DNA of 64,000 nucleotides from Halohasta litorea (GTDB lineage: Archaea; Halobacteriota; Halobacteria; Halobacteriales; Haloferacaceae): assembly GCF_024494645.1 (NCBI RefSeq), contig NZ_JANHDJ010000001.1, forward strand, positions 248,001-312,000, read 5' to 3'. This document shows, in pieces, positions 51,737 through 59,936 of this stretch. Positions within the stretch are counted from its first letter, which is position 1; every line of letters starts with the position of its first letter. A program made the position numbers and the translations under genes. The notes beneath the pieces are model-generated. The model was not told the origin of the DNA and did not search any database. It worked only from the letters and a program-made list of their open reading frames with translations.

Positions 51737-52879
51737 TCAGTCGGCCTCGGCGGCACACCGGTTCGGGCCGAGTTCGAGTTCGATCGCCTCGACCTCGTTT
51801 TCGACCGATTCTTGGCCCCTGTTGATCCCGATCACCCGCTCGTAGTTCGGCGGCTTTTCCGGGAGCCGCTCGGTGAGTGCGTCGACGAACGTCTCACGGT
51901 CGGCCGACAGTATCTCCAGGCCGGTCCGGAGCAAGCCGACAGTGGTATCGACCGGCTCGCCGGGCGTGATCGCCGTCGTCCCGTCGTTGTTGACCGTGAA
52001 GTGGCCCGGCAGCACCGTGACGGAGTCGGGTTCGGCCAACAGCGTTCGGTGCAGCGAGTCGTAAAGCAGCTCGGCCCCGGTCGTGGCATCGCCGTCGCCG
52101 AACTGGAGTTCCGTCCGGCCAAGCGAGTCGACGAAGACCGTATCACCCGTTAACACGGCCTCGTGGCCGACGAGGTAGCTCACCATCTCGGAGGTGTGGC
52201 CCGGCGTTTCGAGGGCCTTGATGTCGAGTCCGCCGACAGAGACGACCTCGTTGGCCCCGAGCGGGTCGTACTCGTAGTCGACGTCCCGATCGGTCGCCGT
52301 CTCTCCGAGGTAGTAGGGTACGTTTCGGTCGGCTGCGAGGTCGCGGCCGCCGGAGATGTGGTCGGCGTGGACGTGGGTATCGAAGACGGCGACGATCTCG
52401 CTGTCGAGGGCTTCGGCAGCGGCCTCGAACTCCCCGGTGTGGCGGGTGGCATCGACGACTGCGGCCTCGCCGTCACTTTCGATGACATAGCCCAGACAGC
52501 CCTTGGCGCGGCGCTGGAGTTGGACGACGCTGAACGCGTCGTACTCGATCCGGACGTGATCGTAAACCGCACTCCAGGCCCGCATTCCGCCTTCGACGAC
52601 CGCGACGTGTTCGTAGCCCGCCTCGGCCAACTCCGCGGCGAGGTCGTCGGAGGCCTGGCCTTTCGCGCACATCGTCACGATTGGGTCCTCTGGGCCGAGC
52701 CCGGTTTCGGCCTCGAAGTCGGCACGGTCGAACTCGTGGAACGGTTTGTAGAAATACTGGATCGAATCGGCTATCCGCCACCTCTCGAAGCTCTCCGGCG
52801 GTCGAGTATCGACGACGACCGTCGGCTCGCCTGAATCCAGCCGGTCGCGGAACTCCTCGGCGGTGAGTGACTGGTGCAT
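51737..52879 (-). CDS. Rhodanese-metallo-beta-lactamase fusion
   Basis: A 380-residue fusion. Residues 1-110 are a rhodanese domain with active-site C71 in VTMCAKGQASDDL. Residues about 125-380 are an MBL-fold hydrolase with FDTHVHADHISGGRDLAADR (metal ligands) and ETPGHTSEMVSYL, DTVFVDSLGRTELQF and LPGHFTVN. It is similar to persulfide dioxygenase (ETHE1)-type enzymes, but the common fused order is MBL first, rhodanese second; here it is reversed. It probably handles persulfides or glutathione-free thiols in the cytoplasm. ATG at 52879 gives the normal rhodanese start; the longer frame is not conserved-looking. Confidence 0.85.
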   Translation of the reverse strand: MHQSLTAEEFRDRLDSGEPTVVVDTRPPESFERWRIADSIQYFYKPFHEFDRADFEAETGLGPEDPIVTMCAKGQASDDLAAELAEAGYEHVAVVEGGMRAWSAVYDHVRIEYDAFSVVQLQRRAKGCLGYVIESDGEAAVVDATRHTGEFEAAAEALDSEIVAVFDTHVHADHISGGRDLAADRNVPYYLGETATDRDVDYEYDPLGANEVVSVGGLDIKALETPGHTSEMVSYLVGHEAVLTGDTVFVDSLGRTELQFGDGDATTGAELLYDSLHRTLLAEPDSVTVLPGHFTVNNDGTTAITPGEPVDTTVGLLRTGLEILSADRETFVDALTERLPEKPPNYERVIGINRGQESVENEVEAIELELGPNRCAAEAD

Positions 52880-53039
52880 ACTGTTTCCCTCGCGTGGTGG
52901 CCGCAAAAGTCTCACGTCGACGTCCGGCTCGCCGTCGAATATTGAACGAAATTTGAACGGACCTCTGACGGACTCAGCACGGATTTTGTATTATTATTGA
53001 AATATTCATTTACCGTACCGCCCTGAACTGGCCGACTGT

Positions 53040-53315
53040 ATGTCGTACAATCGGACACGACGATCGGTTATTGGAGCAACAGGTGCACTCGTAACTGCCG
53101 CCCTTGCTGGCTGTACGGGCGATCCAGCCGAAGAAGAGTCGGGCGACGAATCCATGGACGATGAATCTATGGATGATGAATCTATGGAAAACGGATCCAT
53201 GGAAACTGAATCTATGGATGGCGGAGCTATGGGAAACGAATCTATGAACGATGAATCAATGGAAGACGACTCCATGGAGGATGAATCCATGGGGAATGGA
53301 TCAATGGAAAACTAA
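53040..53315 (+). CDS. Acidic Met-rich pentapeptide-repeat lipoprotein
   Basis: A 91-residue secreted lipoprotein. A Tat-type signal with lipobox (TRRSVIGATGALVTAALAGC) is followed by 11 pentads beginning Ser/Ala-Met, such as SMDDE, SMENG and SMEDD, from residue 38 to the end. The repeats have 15-bp periodicity in DNA. It resembles the idea of bacterial MxKDx pentapeptide lipoproteins, though with acidic residues in place of Lys. Met and carboxylates could bind metals such as copper; this is a guess. It is expressed alone, with an AT-rich upstream region. Confidence 0.75.
   Translation: MSYNRTRRSVIGATGALVTAALAGCTGDPAEEESGDESMDDESMDDESMENGSMETESMDGGAMGNESMNDESMEDDSMEDESMGNGSMEN
53151..53312 (+). 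repeat. Tandem 15-bp coding repeat (11 units)
   Basis: Eleven near-identical units encode (Ser/Ala)-Met-x-x-x pentads at the end of the lipoprotein gene. The unit consensus is of the type tctatggatgatgaa, with variation in the third to fifth codons. It is all in frame, so copy-number changes keep the reading frame open. Confidence 0.85.
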
Positions 53316-53487
53316 CCGACAGATATCATGTTGACAGAAAACAATATAGGGGCGACCGACCCCGCCGAGGCAGCCTGAGCGACAGTCGACCGCTTCAGCG
53401 AGGTGGCGGAGAGTCGGCAGAAGTGATATCTGAACGGAATCTCGTGACCGCCGAACTAATAACCCCTCACTGAGACGGACCGAACGG

Positions 53488-53760
53488 ATGGAGAAGGCAC
53501 TCTGGTATCTGCTCGTCGGGACGCGTGGCGGCGAGAACCGCGCGCGTATCATCCGCACGATCGACGAGCGACCACGGAACGCCAACCAGATCGCCGAGTG
53601 CCTGGAGGTCGACTACAACACGGTGCGACACCACCTCGATATGTTACAAGACCACGACGTGATCGAAGCCGGTGGCGACGACTACGGCAAACTCTACTTC
53701 CTGACCGACCGCTTCGAACACCACCGCGAGGAGTTCGAACGGGTCCTGGAGGCGATGTGA
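53488..53760 (+). CDS. Winged-helix transcription regulator (ArsR-like)
   Basis: A 90-residue one-domain regulator: ENRARIIRTIDERPRNANQI, then AECLEVDYNTVRHHLDMLQD as the recognition helix, and a wing in GGDDYGKLYFLTDRFEHH. No cysteine metal site is present, so it is not a classical metal sensor. It abuts the next gene with no gap and probably controls the pair, or partners with the membrane protein in sensing. Confidence 0.85.
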   Translation: MEKALWYLLVGTRGGENRARIIRTIDERPRNANQIAECLEVDYNTVRHHLDMLQDHDVIEAGGDDYGKLYFLTDRFEHHREEFERVLEAM

Positions 53761-54063
53761 ATGCTGGGGATCATGGAGCCGTGGATGGCGGTCGCAACCC
53801 TGTTTTCGGGCGTTAACGTCGTCCTACTGGGCGCACTGACGACCGTCTGGGTGCGCAACTACCGGACGTTCGGCTCGGAGCTGACCGCCGGACTGGCCGC
53901 CTTCGCGGCGGTCCTGCTGATCGAGAACGCCGTGGCGATCTACTTCTTTTTCAGCAGTGGGATGCTGTATGCGGGCGCGCCGACTGCCCAGCAGGCCGTC
54001 GCCGCGCTCCGTATCCTCCAGACGATCGCATTGGCGTTCCTCACCTACGTCACGGTGAAGTGA
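53761..54063 (+). CDS. Three-helix membrane protein paired with a winged-helix regulator
   Basis: The 100-residue protein has helices near 10-30 (AVATLFSGVNVVLLGALTTV), 40-62 (LTAGLAAFAAVLLIENAVAI) and 78-98 (VAALRILQTIALAFLTYVTV). It begins immediately after the stop of the winged-helix gene. Pairs of a small HTH protein and a small membrane protein of this type recur in haloarchaea, to my knowledge without known function. Confidence 0.75.
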   Translation: MLGIMEPWMAVATLFSGVNVVLLGALTTVWVRNYRTFGSELTAGLAAFAAVLLIENAVAIYFFFSSGMLYAGAPTAQQAVAALRILQTIALAFLTYVTVK

Positions 54064-54211
54064 CCCTCCCGTCTCTGGTCCGTAACTGGGGTTTTCGGAT
54101 ACGAGCCGCCTTGGTACGGCATACTACGAACGCTAGGAATCGATCATTCAACTCACTGATTGTTCATTCAAAAAATACTTTTTACGTCTCCGGGGCCTAC
54201 TACCGGATACA

Positions 54212-54553
54212 ATGCAACAGTCCTTCAAACTCAACGAATCGATCGGCGGCTTCCGAGAGGGAGAGATCCTGGATGTCACCGCGCGGTTCGGCGACTGGCA
54301 CACCTACGACCTCGAACTCGAACCCCGGTCGGCGGCGCGGTCGACCTCTTCGAAGGTCGTCATCACCGAGTCGAACGCTGGCTTCAGCGAGGCCGAGATC
54401 CTCGATCCGACCGCCAGAATCGGCGACTGGCACGAGTACGCCCTGAAGTTCACCCCCGTTTCGGGATCGAGTTCGGTTCCGTCTGGTGGAATCGTCGAAC
54501 TCACCGCCGACGAACTGGGGCAGGTCACCGAGCCGGTTCCGGCTGGTCAATAA
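54212..54553 (+). CDS. 113-residue protein with an internal duplication
   Basis: Two copies of one unit are clear: GFREGEILDVTARFGDWHTY (about 13-32) and GFSEAEILDPTARIGDWHEY (about 53-72), each followed by LELEP/LKFTP. The protein has no signal or membrane segment. I know no name. A TATA-like actttttac lies about 30 bases upstream, consistent with a promoter. It is a single gene just before tRNA-Ser. Confidence 0.65.
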   Translation: MQQSFKLNESIGGFREGEILDVTARFGDWHTYDLELEPRSAARSTSSKVVITESNAGFSEAEILDPTARIGDWHEYALKFTPVSGSSSVPSGGIVELTADELGQVTEPVPAGQ

Positions 54554-54624
54554 CTGTCACAGCGACGGTCACCCGTCAGCGAATATGGGATGGAATCGCA
54601 AAACAGCGTCCCCGTCGACCGGAA

Positions 54625-54634
54625 TCTTTTAACC
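54625..54634 (+). promoter_or_regulatory. TATA-like box of tRNA-Ser
   Basis: The sequence tcttttaacc is about 30 bases before the mature tRNA 5' end, the usual box A location for an archaeal tRNA gene. Confidence 0.5.
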
Positions 54635-54660
54635 CAATAACGCCACACGTATGGATGCAA

Positions 54661-54745
54661 GCCGAGGTAGCCTAGCCTGGCCAAGGCGGTAGATTCGAAA
54701 TCTACTGTCCATTCGGACTCGGGAGTTCAAATCTCCCCCTCGGCG
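54661..54745 (+). tRNA. tRNA-Ser (anticodon CGA)
   Basis: The 7-bp acceptor stem GCCGAGG pairs with CCTCGGC at 54738-54744. The anticodon arm is a gtaga/tctac stem with loop ttcgaaa, giving anticodon CGA (54696-54698), for the codon UCG. A long variable arm follows, as in all tRNA-Ser, and a T-arm with gttcaaatc. No CCA is encoded and no intron is seen. It is the 85-nt gene, preceded by a TATA-like box. Confidence 0.95.
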
Positions 54746-54813
54746 CTTCTCGCCGACACCAATCGCTTAGCGGCGCGTTTTATCGCGCCGCGGAACACTG
54801 TGTCGGCGTGTGC

Positions 54814-54894
54814 GTCAGTCGGGAGATTTGAATCAGGGAGCGAAGCGAACAAAGTGAGCAGAGCGACCGTGGTTCAAATCACTCCCTCGGCGCG
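54814..54894. repeat. Element with a displaced copy of the tRNA-Ser 3' end (candidate att remnant)
   Basis: The stretch 54870-54893 repeats the 3' end of tRNA-Ser 54723-54746: gttcaaatc and ccctcggcgc are identical, with small changes between. Its left side, gggagatttgaatca (54821-54835), is an inverted, imperfect copy of the same T-arm. Between them is a 35-bp core with gcgaacaaagtgagc, which matches the palindrome at 9925-9939 at 13 of 15 bases. This is the pattern of an integrase target or an element that copied a tRNA end; no integrase gene is near. Confidence 0.65.
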
Positions 54895-54946
54895 ACTTAG
54901 TCACTCAGTCGACACCCGACCAGCGAGGTCGATCTCTTATAAATAA

Positions 54947-55276
54947 TCACACGTCAAGCGACGCATTGCCGTCGTCGAGGCCCTGTTGCTGGCTGTGGTC
55001 GCCGCCGCGCAGTCGACGCCTGCGTTTGTCGTAGGCGGCCTCTAACTTCCCACGTGCATTCCTGGAGACCAGATAGCCGTCCACGCTGGACTGATCCTGT
55101 GGATGGGCGGCTTTGATCCAGACGTGGTCCCGGCCGCCGCCGGTGAGCTCGTCGGCCCACGCCTCGGCGCGCTCGCGGCTCTCGAATCGGCGGGTCGACC
55201 CCTCGCGGTTGACCGCCCGGCCGACGTCGCCGTTGCGCTTGCGGGCCGAGGGTTTGATCTCGACGAGATACGCCAC
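54947..55276 (-). CDS. 109-residue DUF2188-like protein
   Basis: The protein begins MAYLVEIKPSARKRNGDVGR, with GSTRRFESRERAEAWADELT and DHVWIKAAHPQDQSSVDGYL. The layout, a small beta-alpha unit for substrate-like chemistry with repeated charged loops, recalls DUF2188 proteins, where function is unknown. It is unusually basic at the C-terminus (YDKRRRRLRGGD). It is transcribed alone, between the tRNA element and the leuA-like gene. Confidence 0.6.
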   Translation of the reverse strand: MAYLVEIKPSARKRNGDVGRAVNREGSTRRFESRERAEAWADELTGGGRDHVWIKAAHPQDQSSVDGYLVSRNARGKLEAAYDKRRRRLRGGDHSQQQGLDDGNASLDV

Positions 55277-55355
55277 AGCGACGCTACAGGCTTATCTGAT
55301 TTATATATACGGATTCGCTGAAAACCGCACTCCTGCTGGCTATTTAAAAACGACC

Positions 55356-56939
55356 TTAGTCGTCGGCGACCGGCTGTTCCGGCGGCTTCGCCGCCAGGAG
55401 GCGGTCGAGAGCGTCGACCATCGCGGTCACCGAGGCACGCGTGATGTCCGAATCCGAGGCCGCGACGGTCACCGAGTGATCGCCGCGGGTCATCGCCACC
55501 TCGACGGTGACGACCGCGTCGGTCCCGCCGGTGATGGCGTCGACGTGGAAGGAGTCCAGATCGGCGTCGGCCGCCGGGCCGAGCGCCTCACGGACTGCCT
55601 TGACCGCAGCGTCCACGGGGCCGGAACCGGTACCCGCCGCGACGCGCTCGTCGTCACCGACCCGGAGTTTGACGCTCGCCGTCGGGACATCGCCACCGCT
55701 GGCGGTCGTCAGCGTCAGCAGTTCGACGAACCGCTCGCGGTCTCGGTCCTGGACGTCTTCGGCGATCGCCAGCAAGTCGGCGTCGGTAACGCGCTTGCCG
55801 CGCTCGCCGAGGGATTTGACGCGCTCGACGATGTCGGCGAGTTCGTCGTCGGTGACGTCGACCGAGTGCTCGGCGAGCGCGGATTCGACGCCCGCGCGTC
55901 CGGCGTGTTTGCCGAGGACGAGCCGCCGTTCGCGGCCCACGGTTTCGGGTGGGTAGGGCTCGTACATCGCCGAATCCTTCAGTGTGCCGTCGGTGTGGAT
56001 GCCGCTCTCGTGGGTGAAGGTGTTCTGGCCGATGACGGCCTTGTTCGGCGCAAGCGGGATGCCCGTGTTGTGGCTGACGGTGGTCGCCAGCTCGTAGACC
56101 GCCGGGAGATTCAGTGTCTCGATCCCGTAGCTGTGTTTGAGGGCGATGGCGACCTCCTCGATGGCGACGTTCCCGGCGCGCTCGCCGATCCCGTTGACCG
56201 TCCCGTGGACGAAATCGGCTCCGGCTTTGAGCCCGGCGTGGGCGTTGGTCATCCCGAAGCCGAGGTCGTCGTGGGTGTGGACGCTCGTTGGCCCGAGTTC
56301 AGCGAGCTTCGAGACCATCTCGTAGGTGTGTTCGGGGCTCGCGTGGCCGACGGTGTCGGCATAACAGAACCGGTCGGCCCCGGCCTCGTGGCCCGCCTTG
56401 GCGAGGTCGACGAGGAACTCTGGATCGGCACGCGAGCCGTCTTCGCCCAGGAGTTCGACCCACAGGTCGTGCTCCAGCGCGTACTCGACGAGGTCGACCG
56501 ATTTCTCGATGACCTCCTCGCGGGTCGAGCCGACCTTCGTCTCGATGTGTTTGTCCGACGAGGGGACGACGATGGTGACCCCATCGACATTGCAGTCTAA
56601 GGCGTGGTCGATGTCGGATTTGATGCCGCGGGCGAAGCTCGTGACGGTGGCGTCGAGTCCGAGGTCGGTCACACGGCGGATACACTCGCGTTCGCCCTCG
56701 GAGGTACAGGCGCTGCCCGCTTCGATGACGTCCATGCCCGCGTTTTCGAGGGCGTGGGCGATCTCGACTTTCTCGTCGGGGGTCAGCGAGACGCCGGGGG
56801 CCTGCTCGCCGTCCCGGAGCGTGGTATCTAACAGCTGTACGTCGTCTGCAGGAATCGCCGATCGCGTTGAGTTGTCACTGTACAACTCGGATGTATTGTT
56901 TGAATTCACGACTAAAGGTGACTCAGCGGTCGATTTCAC
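55356..56939 (-). CDS. 2-isopropylmalate/(R)-citramalate synthase family protein
   Basis: A 527-residue DRE-TIM metallolyase: VQLLDTTLRDGEQAPGVSLT (active-site Arg-Asp-Glu), SVHTHDDLGFGMTNAHAGLK (HxH metal ligands), NGIGERAGN, and a C-terminal LeuA dimer/allosteric domain (about 385-520). It condenses acetyl-CoA with 2-oxoisovalerate or pyruvate, for leucine or isoleucine synthesis; haloarchaea have both forms, and sequence alone does not separate them with confidence here. The N-terminal 33 residues before the domain are polar and not conserved. No ilv/leu neighbour is visible. Confidence 0.92.
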   Translation of the reverse strand: MKSTAESPLVVNSNNTSELYSDNSTRSAIPADDVQLLDTTLRDGEQAPGVSLTPDEKVEIAHALENAGMDVIEAGSACTSEGERECIRRVTDLGLDATVTSFARGIKSDIDHALDCNVDGVTIVVPSSDKHIETKVGSTREEVIEKSVDLVEYALEHDLWVELLGEDGSRADPEFLVDLAKAGHEAGADRFCYADTVGHASPEHTYEMVSKLAELGPTSVHTHDDLGFGMTNAHAGLKAGADFVHGTVNGIGERAGNVAIEEVAIALKHSYGIETLNLPAVYELATTVSHNTGIPLAPNKAVIGQNTFTHESGIHTDGTLKDSAMYEPYPPETVGRERRLVLGKHAGRAGVESALAEHSVDVTDDELADIVERVKSLGERGKRVTDADLLAIAEDVQDRDRERFVELLTLTTASGGDVPTASVKLRVGDDERVAAGTGSGPVDAAVKAVREALGPAADADLDSFHVDAITGGTDAVVTVEVAMTRGDHSVTVAASDSDITRASVTAMVDALDRLLAAKPPEQPVADD

Positions 56940-57074
56940 GGCCAGCCGGGTTGCCCCGACTTACTCTATCCTCGGTGGAGTCTGCGTGCTCCATTGTACC
57001 AATCGTTCACACATACAGGGAAATAAAGCTGCCGTCTCTCTCGTCCCGTTTCGGTGGGTGTCGACGGTCCGTCG

Positions 57075-57443
57075 CTACTCGTCGACCAACTCGACGGTAT
57101 CGCCCGGCTCGATGTCGGCTGCGGCCCCTGCCGGAAGTTCGATAATAGTGTCGGCGGTGTTTCGACCAAGGCCGATCCAGGAGCGAAGCCGCTTGACGGC
57201 GGTGACTTCGGTACCGACGAGCCAGACGGCGTCGATCGGGAACGGGACGAACACCATATGCAAATCCCGGTTGTCGGGCGTCTCGAACTGAAACACGAGG
57301 GCGTAGTCGTCTGGAATCGACCGCCGAAACATGAGTCCGCGGGCTCGGGACAGAAACGAGTCGGCGATCTCGATCTCGGTGGCGACTGTTCGCTCCTCGG
57401 GCGAGAGGTCGTCCGGCGGGCCGCGGCGGTGTACGAGGCGCAC
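57075..57443 (-). CDS. DUF192 family protein
   Basis: The 122-residue protein has the DUF192 core: ADSFLSRARGLMFRRSIPDD, then LHMVFVPFPIDAVWLVG and VTAVKRLRSWIGLGRNTADT, ending in IELPAGAAADIEPGDTVEL. The family is a small beta barrel of unknown function, often secreted, but here without an obvious signal peptide. It is divergent from the HNH-like gene, 50 bp away. Confidence 0.85.
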   Translation of the reverse strand: MRLVHRRGPPDDLSPEERTVATEIEIADSFLSRARGLMFRRSIPDDYALVFQFETPDNRDLHMVFVPFPIDAVWLVGTEVTAVKRLRSWIGLGRNTADTIIELPAGAAADIEPGDTVELVDE

Positions 57444-57493
57444 AGCGTCGGATTAGGCGGCCACTATTTATATATGGGGATCCCAGCGACCGT

Positions 57494-58003
57494 ATGGAGC
57501 GAACGCCCGAGGGAACGCCCGTCGGTGTCGACGATCCCTACGAGATCGCTGGGGTCTGTGACCATCTCACCGACGACGGCCGGTGTCGGCTCGCACTCCA
57601 ACACGCGGGTGTCGACCCCGAGTTCGCCGCCGAGCGGGCGGCCGACGAGTACGCCTGCCATGTCGGCGACAACGGCGAGTGGGCAGCGTGTCGACACTAC
57701 CGGTCGACGACGACCGACCGAAAATGCGAGCGCTGCGGGCTCGAAGAAGTCCGCGTCGCTCACGACGAGCGTCGACCGCTGCTCGAAGAACACCATCTCT
57801 CGTATCCCGACGGCGAGGGAACGAGCCACGAGATCACGGTCTCGCTGTGTCGGTGGTGTCACGCCAAGGTCCACCAGTCGTTCGCACGCATCGACGACGA
57901 TGCCGAACCGGACCCCGAAGCAGTCGCTGAACGGGAGACACGACGGGCGGCCGAACACGAGGAGTTCGGCTTTGATTCGGCCCGCAAGCGGTTCGAGGAG
58001 TAG
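57494..58003 (+). CDS. HNH-like zinc-binding protein
   Basis: The 169-residue protein has an HNH-endonuclease-like centre: CERCGLEE, then LLEEHHLSYPDGEGTSHEIT, and LCRWCHAKVHQSFARIDDD, so two CxxC pairs and a His-His...His arrangement. The N-terminal part also has several cysteines (GVCDHLTDDGRCRL). Haloarchaeal proteins of this kind (I recall DUF7097) are conserved; DNA cleavage is not proven and it could be a binding protein. ATG at 57494. Confidence 0.75.
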   Translation: MERTPEGTPVGVDDPYEIAGVCDHLTDDGRCRLALQHAGVDPEFAAERAADEYACHVGDNGEWAACRHYRSTTTDRKCERCGLEEVRVAHDERRPLLEEHHLSYPDGEGTSHEITVSLCRWCHAKVHQSFARIDDDAEPDPEAVAERETRRAAEHEEFGFDSARKRFEE

Positions 58004-58062
58004 GATCTGTTTGTCGACGCTTTCGGCAGAAGCGTAAACGGTAGTCGCCTCCTACTAGCCGT

Positions 58063-58491
58063 ATGTCCGACGCTCACCTCGGCCACGTCCACCTAAAGGT
58101 CACTGACCTCGACCGCGCGGTCGAGTTTTATACTGGACTCCTGGACCTCGCGGTCACCGAGCGACACGCCAACTTCGCGTTCCTCTCGTTCGGTGATCAC
58201 CACCACGACCTCGCGTTACAGGCCCACAAGGGAGCGTCCTCGCCGCCACCACAGAGCACCGGACTCTACCACGTCGCGTTCGAACTCGACTCGCTTGCGG
58301 CGGTCGGCGACGCCTACGAGTGGCTCGCCGACCGTGAAATCACGGTGAGTCCGGTCGACCACGGGATCAGTAAGGCGATCTACTTCGACGATCCCGACGG
58401 CAACGGTGTCGAACTCTACGTCGACACCCGCGAGACCGAGGACGGACGGTGGAACGGCGAAAACAGCCGGTTCGATCCGGCGAGACGTTAA
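58063..58491 (+). CDS. VOC-superfamily (glyoxalase/dioxygenase) protein
   Basis: A 142-residue vicinal oxygen chelate protein: GHVHLKVTDLDRAVEFYTGL (metal His), ALQAHKGA loop, TGLYHVAFELDSLAAVGDAY (second His) and GISKAIYFDDPDGNGVELYV (Glu near the end). This His-His-Glu set binds a divalent metal. Members are glyoxalases, bleomycin-resistance proteins or extradiol dioxygenases; the substrate is unknown. Its stop overlaps the stop of the convergent membrane gene by 4 bp. Confidence 0.88.
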   Translation: MSDAHLGHVHLKVTDLDRAVEFYTGLLDLAVTERHANFAFLSFGDHHHDLALQAHKGASSPPPQSTGLYHVAFELDSLAAVGDAYEWLADREITVSPVDHGISKAIYFDDPDGNGVELYVDTRETEDGRWNGENSRFDPARR

Positions 58492-58910
58492 AATAGGCTG
58501 TCGGTCGTTACCGCGCCGACGACGCTGAACACCGCCGCAACGCTCATCGCCCGAAAGGTGATGAAATGCCGATCGGGTGTCGAATAGTCACTGAGGAACA
58601 GATCCGGTGCGGTGATCGAAAAGGCGAGCATGGCGACCGAGCCGAAGGCGACGATCATCACCGAGATGAACCGGATCGGAATCCCGACGATGGCGGCCTC
58701 GCGTCTCGGATCGCGGTCGTTGTCGGCCCCATAGAGCCCGCCGTAGCCGATCGCCATGACGGCACTGACGAGAAACAGGCTGTGGAAGACGGTCATGTTC
58801 CGGGCGAGCAGCCACACCTCCTGGGTCACGACGAACGGCCCGGACAACAGAAAGCCGCCGACGATCTGCTGGGCGGTGTCCGCAAGCTCGTGTTTTCGGC
58901 GTTCTTTCAT
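58488..58910 (-). CDS. DUF2391 integral membrane protein
   Basis: A 140-residue membrane protein with four helices, at about 13-33, 43-62, 70-95 and 115-135. The N-terminal KHELADTAQQIVGGFLLSGP and RREAAIVGIPIRFISVMIVA match the DUF2391 (TIGR02587-type) family, whose function is unknown. It is convergent with the VOC gene and is probably transcribed alone. Confidence 0.75.
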   Translation of the reverse strand: MKERRKHELADTAQQIVGGFLLSGPFVVTQEVWLLARNMTVFHSLFLVSAVMAIGYGGLYGADNDRDPRREAAIVGIPIRFISVMIVAFGSVAMLAFSITAPDLFLSDYSTPDRHFITFRAMSVAAVFSVVGAVTTDSLF

Positions 58911-59045
58911 GATCGTTCCCTATCGGTTCAGGAGTTTACTTGTTCGGGTTCGATAGCTATCATATTGTAACGAACGACAGTTTCGGAACCGCCCACAAGT
59001 CACCGATGCTTTTAGGTACGAGGTCGAAACGGGGTGTAGAACCCG

Positions 59046-59906
59046 ATGGACGAACGCGAGGCGCTCCGACTGCTCGGTTCCGATCTCTCCCACGCCGGTG
59101 ACGACGCCGCTGTCGTCGGCTCGACGGCGATTACGACCGATATGCTCCACGAGTCGACCGACTTCCCCGCGGGGACCACTCGGTACACCGCTGGCTGGCG
59201 GTCGGTCGCGGCCTCGCTGTCGGATCTCGCGGCGATGGGGGCCGATCCGACCGCCGCCGTCGCCGCCTACGCCGACGAGGCGTTCATCGAGGCGGAGCTT
59301 CGGGCGTTCGTCGACGGCGCACGCGCAGTATGCGCGACTGTCGGCGCGGAGTACGTCGGCGGCGATCTCGACCATCACTCGGAGTTTACGGTGGCGACAA
59401 CCGCCATCGGCAATGCCGATCGGCCGGTATTCCGGTCGGGCGCGAGCGCCGACGAACTGGTCTGTGTCACCGGTACCGTTGGCCGGAGCGCGGCGGCCCT
59501 CGCGCTGTTCGACCGCGGCGAGACTGATCGGGCCAACGAGCTGTTTCAGTTCACCCCACGCATCGCGGCGGGTCGGCAGCTGGCCGGACCCGCGACGGCG
59601 ATGATGGACTCCAGCGACGGGTTGGCCCGCTCGCTCCACCAGCTCGCCGAGGCCAGCGACTGCGGCTTTGCGGTCGACGGCGACAGCGTCCCGGTCGACG
59701 AGGCCGTTGAATCGCTTGACATCGACCGCTGGGAGGCGGGCGTCCATTTCGGCGAGGATTTCGAACTCGTCTGTACACTGCCCGAAGCGGCGCTTTCGAC
59801 TGTCGAGACCGACGTGCCGATCACGGTGATCGGTCGCGTCACCGACGCCGAAGCGGGTGTGACCGTCGATGGCGAGCCCTTGCCCGATCGCGGTTACACC
59901 CACTGA
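59046..59906 (+). CDS. thiL: Thiamine-monophosphate kinase
   Basis: A 286-residue enzyme with the ThiL motifs: LSHAGDDAAVVGSTAITTDM (short N-terminus compared with bacterial ThiL), ASLSDLAAMGADPTAAVAAY, GGDLDHHSEFTVATTAIG and MMDSSDGLARSLHQLAEAS. It phosphorylates thiamine monophosphate to the diphosphate with ATP, the last step of thiamine cofactor synthesis. The bacterial form has about 320 residues; the first strands are trimmed here. It is alone, 31 bp from the convergent M50 gene. Confidence 0.92.
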   Translation: MDEREALRLLGSDLSHAGDDAAVVGSTAITTDMLHESTDFPAGTTRYTAGWRSVAASLSDLAAMGADPTAAVAAYADEAFIEAELRAFVDGARAVCATVGAEYVGGDLDHHSEFTVATTAIGNADRPVFRSGASADELVCVTGTVGRSAAALALFDRGETDRANELFQFTPRIAAGRQLAGPATAMMDSSDGLARSLHQLAEASDCGFAVDGDSVPVDEAVESLDIDRWEAGVHFGEDFELVCTLPEAALSTVETDVPITVIGRVTDAEAGVTVDGEPLPDRGYTH

Positions 59907-59936
59907 AGTCGTCGGACTCTATATTTCGCGCTGCGC

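Noticed and set aside
53151-53312. Possible CRISPR array from regular short repeats
   Set aside because: Units are 15 bp, contiguous, without spacers and in frame with a lipoprotein signal; they are a coding repeat.
55113-56600. Long plus-strand frame opposite the leuA-like gene
   Set aside because: Antisense shadow; the minus-strand enzyme has all catalytic motifs.
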